NCBI GenBank assembly: GCA_012719495.1
Contig: JAAYAG010000022.1
Location: forward strand, 1 to 37,456
Length of the DNA: 37,456 bases
Origin: Bacteroidales bacterium
GTDB lineage: Bacteria > Bacteroidota > Bacteroidia > Bacteroidales > Prolixibacteraceae
Direction: 5' to 3'
The notes beneath the pieces were generated by a model. The model saw only the letters and a program-made list of their open reading frames with translations, was not told the DNA's origin and searched no databases. The position numbers and the translations under genes were made by a program. This document shows, piece by piece, positions 1 to 6,326 of the stretch (position 1 is its first letter; each line of letters opens with the position of its first letter).

Positions 1-100
1 AACTCTCCGAAACTTTTTATTTTCCGGTGCTTGACTTGTTCTTTTATCATTTCCTCAATGAACTCGCGCTTCTCGCGCCGCTTGATTTTCTCAAAGCGGG
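1..100 (-). other. rRNA operon leader, running into the 5' end of 16S rRNA off the left edge
   Basis: On the minus strand the sequence after the proximal promoter runs to the window edge and ends in CGGAGAGTT, which matches the conserved start of bacterial 16S rRNA just before TTGATCCTGG. The transcript begins with a hairpin (78-99, arms CCGCTT/AAGCGG) followed by a GC-rich stretch. At most the first few bases of mature 16S lie inside the window. The assignment rests on the promoter pair and on this terminal sequence; the 16S body is not visible. Confidence 0.7.
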
Positions 101-102
101 TG

Positions 103-135
103 CAAATGTAAAGATTTTATTTCCTTTATTCCAAA
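103..135 (-). promoter_or_regulatory. rRNA promoter P2 (proximal)
   Basis: The minus strand carries the Bacteroidetes primary-sigma pattern: TTTG (135-132), a 21-nt spacer, then TACATTTG (110-103), which fits -33 TTTG and -7 TAnnTTTG. It is followed by CACCCGCTTT, and that start is shared with the distal promoter. Transcription would start near 97 and run left into 16S rRNA. Confidence 0.75.
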
Positions 136-293
136 CTTTTTCGAATCTTTTTTTCCTTTTTTTTTAATCCATTGTGGCCCTGAAGATATATCTCTGATAA
201 CTCTACAATAAAAACTCAGGTCTTTAATTAAAAAGGAAACGAAAACCGGATGGTATAACCGGAAAATCCCCTTTACATATCTTTATTTGAACG

Positions 294-348
294 CCGCTCT
301 ATCTCTAAAGCGGGTGCAAAGAAATGCCCTTTTTTTGAATCATCCAAA
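294..348 (-). promoter_or_regulatory. rRNA promoter P1 (distal) with start-site hairpin
   Basis: On the minus strand TTTG (348-345), a 20-nt spacer and TTTCTTTG (324-317) resemble the -33/-7 pair, with one mismatch in the -7 element. The downstream CACCCGCTTTAGAG closely matches the sequence after P2, and again the transcript opens with a hairpin (294-313, arms CCGCT/AGCGG). Tandem promoters with near-identical start regions are typical of rRNA operons. Between P1 and P2 there is a small inverted repeat around CCGGATGGTATAACCGG and no gene. Confidence 0.65.
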
Positions 349-516
349 CCTTTTTGTAAAGTTTTTTTCTTGCAAATGTCCAACATCCTACTTTCCAACT
401 CTTTTCTAAGCAATCTTTTTTAAAAAAAAAGAAAAAATTTGTATTTTATGTGAAAATCTATGATGTCATTAACATTTTTAAGCCTTTTTTGGTTCAAAAA
501 GCTACCGCCTTTAATA
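349..516. other. gene-free gap between rRNA promoters and nif operon end
   Basis: This AT-rich stretch with long A and T runs separates the rRNA promoters from the nif terminator. A 60-codon plus-strand open frame (450-632) crosses it, but that frame reads through the terminator hairpin and into the 3' end of the opposite-strand gene, so I do not treat it as a gene. I see nothing else here. Confidence 0.5.
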
Positions 517-570
517 TAAAAACAAAAATGAATCGCCATAATTATATTGTATATAACAGTGGCGATTCAA
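517..570 (-). terminator. terminator of the nif operon
   Basis: A perfect 10-bp inverted repeat (TGAATCGCCA at 529-538 and TGGCGATTCA at 560-569, 21-nt loop) lies 39 bp downstream of the last nif-operon gene. On the minus strand it is followed by TTTTTGTTTTTAT (528-516), giving a classic intrinsic terminator. A T run also follows on the plus strand, so it may work in both directions. Confidence 0.75.
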
Positions 571-608
571 TGTTAATTTTTTGTGATAACGATAGTATTT
601 CGAAAAAA

Positions 609-998
609 TCAATGTGTATTTATTGCCCTTGACTCTGTAAAGTTCTTCAAATCGGCCATAAAAACTATCATTCTTTCGATATCTGTTTCGGAAATAACCT
701 TGGGTTGCTCGAAATCGAGGGAGCAATAGGTCATAAAACCGTTTAGAAAACGAACTTCGTTTAAGTAATTCTCGGGGAATTCCATTTTCTTTCCCAATTC
801 CCTTGCCACAAAAGTGAGCCCCGAATGCATGGGAATGTAGTTGACCATGCCCGCAAGCGACGCAAGAAATTTCTCGACCGACAAACATATTACATGGTAT
901 AGGGTTTCGTTATCTACCTTTCTATTCTTCATTAACCCTTCGGCTGCCTTTGAATACAGAAGGCCTTCGTTTAGTTCGTTCTTCCAGTTTACGCTCAT
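609..998 (-). CDS. small helical protein at the end of the nif operon, HEPN-like
   Basis: This gene encodes 129 residues with no signal peptide or membrane segment. It starts 22 bp after the nifV stop, so it is almost certainly co-transcribed, and it is the last gene before the terminator. The protein looks all-helical. The central part (roughly residues 30-75) has amphipathic helices of the kind seen in HEPN-type four-helix domains, but I do not see a convincing catalytic RxxxxH motif, so the resemblance is loose. I cannot assign a function. Its place beside nifV suggests a role in cofactor supply or nitrogenase maturation, but that is context only. Confidence 0.7.
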   Translation of the reverse strand: MSVNWKNELNEGLLYSKAAEGLMKNRKVDNETLYHVICLSVEKFLASLAGMVNYIPMHSGLTFVARELGKKMEFPENYLNEVRFLNGFMTYCSLDFEQPKVISETDIERMIVFMADLKNFTESRAINTH

Positions 999-1020
999 TT
1001 TCTAATATTTTAATGTGGCA

Positions 1021-2202
1021 TTAGTTCAAAACAATACAATCGGAATCGCTACAAAACAGACTCTCGCTATTGACGCAACGAGAAAATTTTTGGTGATAAA
1101 GCTCCAAAATACATTCCTCGGAATATCCCGATGAGCTAAATCGTATGCTATTTTTTAAATCCCCAATCAATATTTCAATCATTCTATCGGTGTAAAAGAG
1201 TTTTTGCTGGCTCAAAAAAGCCTTTATGGCCGCGCTGCCCGAATGTTTTCCGAAGATAAATTTCATTTCCCTTCCTATTTCTTCGGGATGGAAAGGTTGA
1301 TAGGCCAACGGATCGACCAACAAACTACGAGTATGTATGCCCGATTCGTGCGTGAAGCACATTTCGCCCGAAAAAGGTTTCGACAGAGGTGTTTTTCGTT
1401 TAGAGAGAGAGGCAATTAAATCGCAAACATACTGCAACTTCGGCTTTTCAATACTGAGCGTTGTACTCCACGAATACTCCAGAGCCATAATAACCTCTTC
1501 GAGAGGGGCATTTCCGCTACGCTCCCCAAGTCCGTTAACGGTACAACTTACCGCTGTTGCCCCAGCCACAATAGCAGCCAAGGTATTTGCCGTAGCCATT
1601 CCCAAATCATTGTGCCCGTGAAATTCGAATTCGGTGGAAGGGAACTCCTCAACCATTTTACTTACCAAATCGTGAACAGTAAACGGATTGAGGATGCCAA
1701 CGGTATCGGCCAAACGAATGCGTTTTACCACAGGCAAACTGATGGCAAAGTGGATGTAATCTTTCAACATGCACTTGTCGGCACGCGAGGCATCTTGTGC
1801 GCCAACAGTTACAAAATCGAAGTTTTCAGAGGCAAACTCAAGGCATGTTTTTAATTGAGCAAACACCCAATTGCGATCTTTACCTATGGCTTTCAGTTGA
1901 ATGTCGGAAACGGGGAGCGAAAGGTTTACCTGCCTAATACCCAGGTTTGCGGCCAACGTTAAATCGTCGATGTTTGCCCTACACCATACAGAAAGATTGG
2001 CATCGAGGTTAAGTGCCAACATGCGCCGAATGGCTTCCTGTTCGTCGGGACCAATGGCCGGTGTACCGATTTCGAAATCGCGAATACCGGCATGAAAAAG
2101 CATTTTCAGTATTTCGACCTTGATTTCGGGAGGAAAACAAACCCCTGGGGCTTGCTCTCCGTCGCGAAGGGTTGTGTCGATGATTTTTATTTCGGTATTC
2201 AT
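1021..2202 (-). CDS. nifV: homocitrate synthase NifV
   Basis: NifV condenses acetyl-CoA with 2-oxoglutarate to (R)-homocitrate, the organic ligand of FeMo-cofactor. The 393-residue length is normal. The DRE-TIM signature DTTLRDGEQ lies at residues 9-17, the metal-binding HGHND at 195-199, and GLGERSGN follows about 25 residues later, as in the homocitrate/isopropylmalate synthase family. It lacks the long C-terminal LeuA regulatory domain, which fits NifV rather than 2-isopropylmalate synthase. It lies downstream of nifB and the ferredoxin gene and 22 bp before the terminal small gene. Isopropylmalate or citramalate synthase are alternatives, but the operon context makes NifV much more likely. 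Confidence 0.93.
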   Translation of the reverse strand: MNTEIKIIDTTLRDGEQAPGVCFPPEIKVEILKMLFHAGIRDFEIGTPAIGPDEQEAIRRMLALNLDANLSVWCRANIDDLTLAANLGIRQVNLSLPVSDIQLKAIGKDRNWVFAQLKTCLEFASENFDFVTVGAQDASRADKCMLKDYIHFAISLPVVKRIRLADTVGILNPFTVHDLVSKMVEEFPSTEFEFHGHNDLGMATANTLAAIVAGATAVSCTVNGLGERSGNAPLEEVIMALEYSWSTTLSIEKPKLQYVCDLIASLSKRKTPLSKPFSGEMCFTHESGIHTRSLLVDPLAYQPFHPEEIGREMKFIFGKHSGSAAIKAFLSQQKLFYTDRMIEILIGDLKNSIRFSSSGYSEECILELYHQKFSRCVNSESLFCSDSDCIVLN

Positions 2203-2215
2203 ATTTTCCTCTTAA

Positions 2216-2323
2216 AAACCACAAAGTACACGAAGGTCTATCACGAAGAACACTACGAATATTTTGTGCTCTTATATTCCGCTTGCGGGATAATTTTTTC
2301 GTGCCTTTGTGCCTTAGTGTTTC
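2216..2323. repeat. CACGAAG/CTTTGTG inverted intergenic repeat
   Basis: The nifV-ferredoxin gap contains a left arm of CACAAAG/CACGAAG words (about 2218-2253) and a right arm of their complements (about 2299-2322), able to fold into an imperfect hairpin. A short CCGCTTGCGGG hairpin followed by T-rich sequence lies between them (2278-2297). Related copies occur at 4757-4830, 6222-6322, 20235-20310 and 22118-22242, with single arms near 3411-3435 and 13210-13236. Confidence 0.7.
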
Positions 2324-2331
2324 ATTATTCT

Positions 2332-2640
2332 TTACTCACTGATCAAATACTTCTCGCAAGGTTCGCCTTCTTCGAGGGCGTCGAGGATTTCGTCAACTAC
2401 ATCTTCGCCTGTAACTTTGCCAAACCACCAGTTGTTGGGATGGATGACCATTACGGGTCCTTGAGAGCAAACGTTTAAACAAGCTGTAGAAGAAACGGCT
2501 ACGTCGAGGCCACGGCTTGAGCATTCGTCGAGGATGTAAGGGATTAAAGTGGCAGCGCCATTTTTGTTGCAATACCCTTGTGCATCGCCAGCAACCCGGT
2601 ACGAGTTGCAAACTAAAATGTGAAATTCTGGTGCTTTCAT
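2332..2640 (-). CDS. thioredoxin-like [2Fe-2S] ferredoxin
   Basis: This 102-residue protein has four cysteines at 11, 24, 54 and 58 in a thioredoxin-like fold pattern, matching the Clostridium pasteurianum-type [2Fe-2S] ferredoxin family. That clostridial protein is known to interact with the MoFe protein of nitrogenase, so a role in electron transfer or assembly is plausible here. The gene sits between nifB and nifV. I chose the ATG at 2640; an in-frame TTG nine bases upstream is possible but less likely. The C-terminal acidic stretch with a fifth cysteine (residue 95) is unlikely to bind the cluster. It is not a bacterial-type 2[4Fe-4S] ferredoxin. Confidence 0.85.
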   Translation of the reverse strand: MKAPEFHILVCNSYRVAGDAQGYCNKNGAATLIPYILDECSSRGLDVAVSSTACLNVCSQGPVMVIHPNNWWFGKVTGEDVVDEILDALEEGEPCEKYLISE

Positions 2641-2657
2641 ATCTTTCAATTTTTATT

Positions 2658-2684
2658 ACCCCTAAATCCCCCAAAGGGGACTTT
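2658..2684. repeat. CCCCTAAATCCCC hairpin repeat, copy 1
   Basis: ACCCCTAAATCCCCC followed by AAAGGGGACTTT forms a small hairpin (CCCC/GGGG) immediately upstream of the ferredoxin start on the minus strand. A second, partly degenerate copy lies at about 20175-20200 beside the modB start, so it is a dispersed element. Confidence 0.6.
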
Positions 2685-2735
2685 GGAATTGTGGTACATG
2701 TTGATTATCTCTTTTCTAATTTCAAATATTCTTTC

Positions 2736-2851
2736 CCATTCCGTCCGAAAGGAGATATCCTCTTTTGCGGGTATTCTACCGCGGACGGGTTTTGGGTTTT
2801 ATTCTTTTTCCAGGGGTTAAAACCCCTGGCTATTGATGTTTCGATGTGATG
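2736..2851. repeat. hairpin element, copy A (degenerate)
   Basis: This is the most diverged of three copies. It keeps the outer arms around CCGTCCG and CGGACGG and the second hairpin CCAGGGGTT/AACCCCTGG, but the third small hairpin seen in copies B and C is lost. Relative to them, one base pair in the second stem is changed on both sides (C-G to A-T), which preserves pairing. Confidence 0.7.
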
Positions 2852-2920
2852 AAAATTTTACATTTTGATATTTATTGTAGGTATATTGTATCTTTTTGCT
2901 TTAAAAACACGTCAATTTGC

Positions 2921-3046
2921 ATTCCTACACGTCGTTCTTGTATTCCTAAAGGACGATCTTCTATCCCTACAGGCTGATCTTCTATTCCTAAAGGTCAATC
3001 TTGTGTTCCTAAAAGCCGATCTTATATTCCTACAGGCCAATCTTGT
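2921..3046. repeat. tandem array of six 21-bp units
   Basis: Six contiguous 21-bp units start at 2921, 2942, 2963, 2984, 3005 and 3026, and a decayed seventh follows. Each has the pattern ATTCCTAMAGG-N3-ATCTTNT, with the near-palindromic core CCTAAAGG or CCTACAGG best conserved. The unit is two helical turns long. The array codes for heptapeptide repeats on the plus strand but has stop codons on the minus strand, and no translation signal is visible. Confidence 0.8.
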
Positions 3047-3120
3047 ATTCCTTCAATGAACTTCTTTTCTAAAGAAACCCTACCCTACCCCTTAGCTTGA
3101 ATGGGTTGGGAGGAGTTTTT

Positions 3121-3246
3121 CATTCCGTCCGAAGGGAGATTTGCGCTTTTATGGACATTCTACCGCGGACGGTTTTTGAGGGTTTATTCCCTTTACCCGG
3201 GGTTAAAACCCCGGGCTATTAAATTGGTTGCCGCGATGCGGCTAGC
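3121..3246. repeat. hairpin element, copy B
   Basis: This copy has three nested or serial inverted repeats: CCGTCCG (3125-3131) with CGGACGG (3166-3172); CCCGGGGTT/AACCCCGGG (3196-3215) with a 2-nt loop; and GCCGC/GCGGC (3230-3242). It resembles REP/BIME-like or small non-autonomous mobile DNA. No coding capacity is evident. Confidence 0.75.
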
Positions 3247-3265
3247 TCTTATCTGTATTCTTTTC

Positions 3266-3390
3266 CATTCCTTCCGAAGGGAGTTTTGCGCTTTTGCGAG
3301 CATTCTACCGCGGACGGGTTTTTGGGGCCTATCCCTTTTCCCGGGGTTGAAACCCCGGGCTACCAATATGTCGCCGCGATGCGGCTGGTC
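3266..3390. repeat. hairpin element, copy C
   Basis: This is the closest relative of copy B, offset by 145 bp and in the same orientation, with the same three hairpins: TCCG/CGGA outer arms, CCCGGGGTT/AACCCCGGG, and GCCGCGATGCGGC. The two copies are separated by about 20 bp, so together they form a tandem pair. Confidence 0.75.
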
Positions 3391-3440
3391 GTTTTCCTTA
3401 ATTATAAACTCCGTGTCTTTGTGTCTCCGTGTTTAATTAT

Positions 3441-4742
3441 TTATGCGCAGCCTTGACCACGACCTGAGCAGCTTCCGCCGCACTTTTGCATGTCCTTACG
3501 GGTAAGCGAGCGGACTTCTTTTCCTTTGAACATGGCATCGAGACCTTCTTCGATTAAACCCGTCATTTCGATAATCTCGAGACCAAACTTTCCGGCAAGG
3601 ATGTTCGATGGACGTGGGCCAATGCCTGCAACTAACAATCCGCGGCAATCGCTGAAGATTTCGCCCAAACGTACCCAACGTTCATCACCTGTGCCTGCCG
3701 AAGGTGCAGTGCGTTGTTCAACCAAATTGTAACTACCATCTTCTTCCTCTTCAAAAATGAAGAAGAAAGGTGCTTCACCAAGGTGCATATTCACCATCAT
3801 CCCTTCGTTGGAGGCCACTGCTACCCGCTTGTTCATGGCTGCACGACCTACTTTCAGATTGGCAAAATAGCGGAGCATTTCGGCGGTGTCGCTCAAATCT
3901 TTTCCCAACAAACCAGCGGCATCGGCACGACATCGTGCACAATGGGTCATTGGTTTCAGGTGCTTTGCAACAATCTCTTTCAAGGCATTCAACTCGTCGT
4001 GACTTGGTTCACGCTCGTTTTCGAATGGAGTTCCTTTCACTGGTTTAATCGGAATCAGATTCATGGTGTGGGCTCCAAAGCTGGCAGCTACCTTAGCAAT
4101 CTTTTCAATTTCGCCGTCGTTAATGCCCGGAATAACCACTGTATTTACTTTAACGGTGAATTTCCTTCGGCCTAACTCTTCCAGTGCAGCCATTTGGTTG
4201 TTGTGAAGAACCGTGGCAGCCATTTCGCCGCGGTAAACACGCTTGTCGTAGCGAACCCAACTGTATATTTTCGATAAAACTTCTGTGTCTATACCATTGA
4301 TGGTAAGAGTTACGTGCTTCACACCCAGCTTTTCGAGGTCGTCGATGTAAGGCAAAATGTCCAAGCCGTTTGATGAAAGGCAAGGAATTAACTGCGGAAC
4401 TTCTTCTTTCATTTTCGAAAGGGTTTCCATCACCACATCGGGTTGGGCAAAAGCATCTCCGGGGCCAGCAATGCCGGCCACCGTGATGTTGTCATATTTC
4501 GTGGTTAAGGCTTTCATGTATTCAATGGCCTGATCGGGTTTCAGCAACGTGCTGGTAACCCCCGGGCGCGACTCATTCACGCAATCGTAATCGCGATTAC
4601 AGTAATTGCACTGAATGTTGCACTTGGGAGCTATGGGCAGATGCACCCTTCCGTACTTACCTTTTGCTTCTTTGTCGAAACAGGGATGCTTGGCATCGCT
4701 GCTGCACGACGATGTGTCGGGATTACTGATTTTGAATGTCAT
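3441..4742 (-). CDS. nifB: NifB, FeMo-cofactor precursor synthase with C-terminal NifX-like domain
   Basis: NifB is a radical-SAM enzyme that fuses [4Fe-4S] clusters and inserts carbide and sulfide to make NifB-co, the core of FeMo-cofactor. The CxxxCxxC motif is C41, C45, C48, and further cluster-ligand cysteines are C268 and C271 (HCARC). The glycine-rich SAM region lies around 90-96. From about residue 300 to 415 there is a NifX/NafY-like cofactor-binding domain, giving the 433-residue two-domain form. The tail is Cys/Gly-rich (CGGSCSGRGQGCA), common at NifB ends. It lies between nifN and the ferredoxin gene in the operon. Confidence 0.95.
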   Translation of the reverse strand: MTFKISNPDTSSCSSDAKHPCFDKEAKGKYGRVHLPIAPKCNIQCNYCNRDYDCVNESRPGVTSTLLKPDQAIEYMKALTTKYDNITVAGIAGPGDAFAQPDVVMETLSKMKEEVPQLIPCLSSNGLDILPYIDDLEKLGVKHVTLTINGIDTEVLSKIYSWVRYDKRVYRGEMAATVLHNNQMAALEELGRRKFTVKVNTVVIPGINDGEIEKIAKVAASFGAHTMNLIPIKPVKGTPFENEREPSHDELNALKEIVAKHLKPMTHCARCRADAAGLLGKDLSDTAEMLRYFANLKVGRAAMNKRVAVASNEGMMVNMHLGEAPFFFIFEEEEDGSYNLVEQRTAPSAGTGDERWVRLGEIFSDCRGLLVAGIGPRPSNILAGKFGLEIIEMTGLIEEGLDAMFKGKEVRSLTRKDMQKCGGSCSGRGQGCA

Positions 4743-4756
4743 AGTATTTTGTTTTT

Positions 4757-4830
4757 ATTGAACACGAAGACACAAAGACACGAAGTATATAATCTATTTT
4801 TTTGCGTCTTAGTGACTTTGTGTTTGTATT
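4757..4830. repeat. CACGAAG/CTTTGTG inverted repeat in the nifN-nifB gap
   Basis: The left arm (4760-4787) of ACACGAAGACACAAAGACAC words is complementary to the right arm (4804-4828, TGCGTCTTAGTGACTTTGTG), with a short T-rich loop between. It fills almost the whole 88-bp gap between nifN and nifB and would fold in the operon mRNA. Confidence 0.75.
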
Positions 4831-6210
4831 TTACATGTATTTATATCCAACTTCGGAACTTTCTTGATTTTTTTCGATGAAGGCGTTCACGATTTTTTCG
4901 AACAGGTCGTTGGTGCCTTCGTAGCCAATGTGCAACAGTCGTTGGCCGCCGAGACGGTCGTGGATTGGGAAACCGATTCGAACGAGCGGAATATTCAATT
5001 CTCGTGCGATGTAATATCCCTTGCTGTGGCCAATCATGATGTCGGGTTTCAGTTCGCGGCTTCGGGCGGCAATTTCTTCAAAGTCGGCATTGTCGATGAT
5101 TTCAGGCATTTTCATTTCGCCCATGGTCAGCTTTTCAATTTCTGAAGCCAATGCCCCACTCTTTCCGCCCGATGCTATTAATATTGTATCGACCCCAATT
5201 TCGTTCAGGAACCTATAAATGGAAAGCACCAAATCTTCTTCGCCATAAATCACAGCCTTTTTCCCGAAAACATATTTGTGCCCATCGGCATAAGCGTCGA
5301 TCAGTCGGCCACGTTCCTTCACGTATTCATCGGGTTTTTCCACTCCGGTAACTTCAGAAAGGGTTTTGAAGAACAGATCGGTAGCCTCAACGCCAACAGG
5401 CCAGGGCAAACGAAGAGCAGGAACACCAAACGTGGTTTCGAGGTACGAAGCCGCGGTTTCTTTCGATCGACCATTTTTATTGGTTGAACCTCCCGCTTTG
5501 TTGAAGATTGCCCCAAACTCAATCGACGCTTGAGCATCGGCTGTGGTAATAATTGCTTCTTTGGAAGTTCCTCCATCGGGGATTTTCTTGTATTCGCTCC
5601 ACGAACTGCCATCAAGGGTTTCTGAGTAGTCGGGAAGCAATACATAGTTGGTTTTATAGTTGTCCATCACCCGTTTCAGGTAGCGCAAATCGGCTGGCGA
5701 ATACATGCCGGGAAACAGGTTGATGTGGGTATTTTTCTTTGTACGTTTTGCCAACGAACGTACGGTGGCTGCAACTGCTTCATGGAAACCGTCGGCATGA
5801 GTACCTTGATAGCTGGGCGTGTTGGCATAGATGAAATCGGGCGCGTCGGGGAATTCGGCTTTGTACTCTTTCAAGTATTTTTCAATGTCGTCGCCAATGG
5901 TTTCGCTAAGGCAAGTAGTGGCAGCGGCAATTATCTCGGGATTGTATTGTTTAATGATGTTGCCAACTGCCTGATGACAGTTTTGACGGCCTCCAAAGAT
6001 GGTTGACTCTTCGGTGAAGTTTGAGGAGGCAATATCGACTGGTTCCCTGAAATGGGAAATCATGTAGCGGCGAATGTAGGTAGAACAGCCTTGCGATCCG
6101 TGGATCAGCGGCACACAGCCTTTGATTCCTTTGTACGCCAGGCAGGCCCCCAGTGGGTTACACAGCTTGCAGGCATTGCGTGTTGCGATATATTCTTTTT
6201 CTTCCTTCAT
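4831..6210 (-). CDS. nifN: NifN, beta-like subunit of the FeMo-cofactor scaffold
   Basis: NifN pairs with NifE in the NifEN complex, on which NifB-co is matured to FeMo-cofactor with Mo and homocitrate. The 459-residue protein belongs to the nitrogenase component 1 family and is NifK-like: HGSQGCSTY (near 38-46) and TTCLSETIGDD (near 98-108) match the NifK pattern. It differs from the NifK encoded nearby in its cysteine-rich N terminus (C14, C17, C23, C32). The order nifE-nifN-nifB also supports the call. It is preceded by a repeat-filled 116-bp gap. Confidence 0.92.
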   Translation of the reverse strand: MKEEKEYIATRNACKLCNPLGACLAYKGIKGCVPLIHGSQGCSTYIRRYMISHFREPVDIASSNFTEESTIFGGRQNCHQAVGNIIKQYNPEIIAAATTCLSETIGDDIEKYLKEYKAEFPDAPDFIYANTPSYQGTHADGFHEAVAATVRSLAKRTKKNTHINLFPGMYSPADLRYLKRVMDNYKTNYVLLPDYSETLDGSSWSEYKKIPDGGTSKEAIITTADAQASIEFGAIFNKAGGSTNKNGRSKETAASYLETTFGVPALRLPWPVGVEATDLFFKTLSEVTGVEKPDEYVKERGRLIDAYADGHKYVFGKKAVIYGEEDLVLSIYRFLNEIGVDTILIASGGKSGALASEIEKLTMGEMKMPEIIDNADFEEIAARSRELKPDIMIGHSKGYYIARELNIPLVRIGFPIHDRLGGQRLLHIGYEGTNDLFEKIVNAFIEKNQESSEVGYKYM

Positions 6211-6221
6211 TTTCTATTTTT

Positions 6222-6322
6222 TTAACCACAAAGGACTCTAAGTATATCACGAAGGACACGACGATTATTAAATATAAATCTTTGTGTCACCTTTGTGTTT
6301 TCCTTCTTTCCTTTGTGTTTAA
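6222..6322. repeat. CACAAAGG/CTTTGTG inverted repeat in the nifE-nifN gap
   Basis: The gap between nifE and nifN contains CCACAAAGGAC and CACGAAGGACACGA words (6224-6260), then CTTTGTGTCACCTTTGTGTT and CCTTTGTGTTT (6281-6321). The arms can pair imperfectly. It belongs to the same dispersed family as the copies at 4757 and 22118. Confidence 0.7.
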
Positions 6323-6326
6323 TTGA

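Larger units (their letters stand above)
2641..3440. other. 800-bp gene-free, repeat-filled gap between nifB and the ferredoxin gene
   Basis: This is the longest gap in the nif operon. It holds a CCCCTAAATCCCCC...GGGGACT element (2658-2684), three copies of a roughly 125-bp hairpin element (from 2736, 3121 and 3266), a 21-bp tandem array (2921-3046), and a single CTTTGTGTC arm near 3411-3435. Two plus-strand open frames cross it (2865-3059 and 3101-3436), but both consist of translated repeats and lie opposite to the operon. I found no convincing -24/-12 or TAnnTTTG promoter on the minus strand. Confidence 0.7.

Noticed and set aside
450-632. 60-codon plus-strand open frame
   Set aside because: It crosses the terminator hairpin and the end of the opposite gene. 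No family resemblance or start signal is seen.
511-888. Alternative minus-strand frame overlapping the last nif-operon gene
   Set aside because: The frame starting at 998 has better position (22 bp after nifV) and protein-like composition; this one is Arg/Tyr/Cys-rich and runs through the terminator.
2921-3046. CRISPR array
   Set aside because: The units are contiguous 21-bp repeats without unique spacers, and no cas genes are present.
2865-3436. Plus-strand frames in the nifB-ferredoxin gap
   Set aside because: They are translations of the 21-bp array and the hairpin elements. A period divisible by three explains the open frame.
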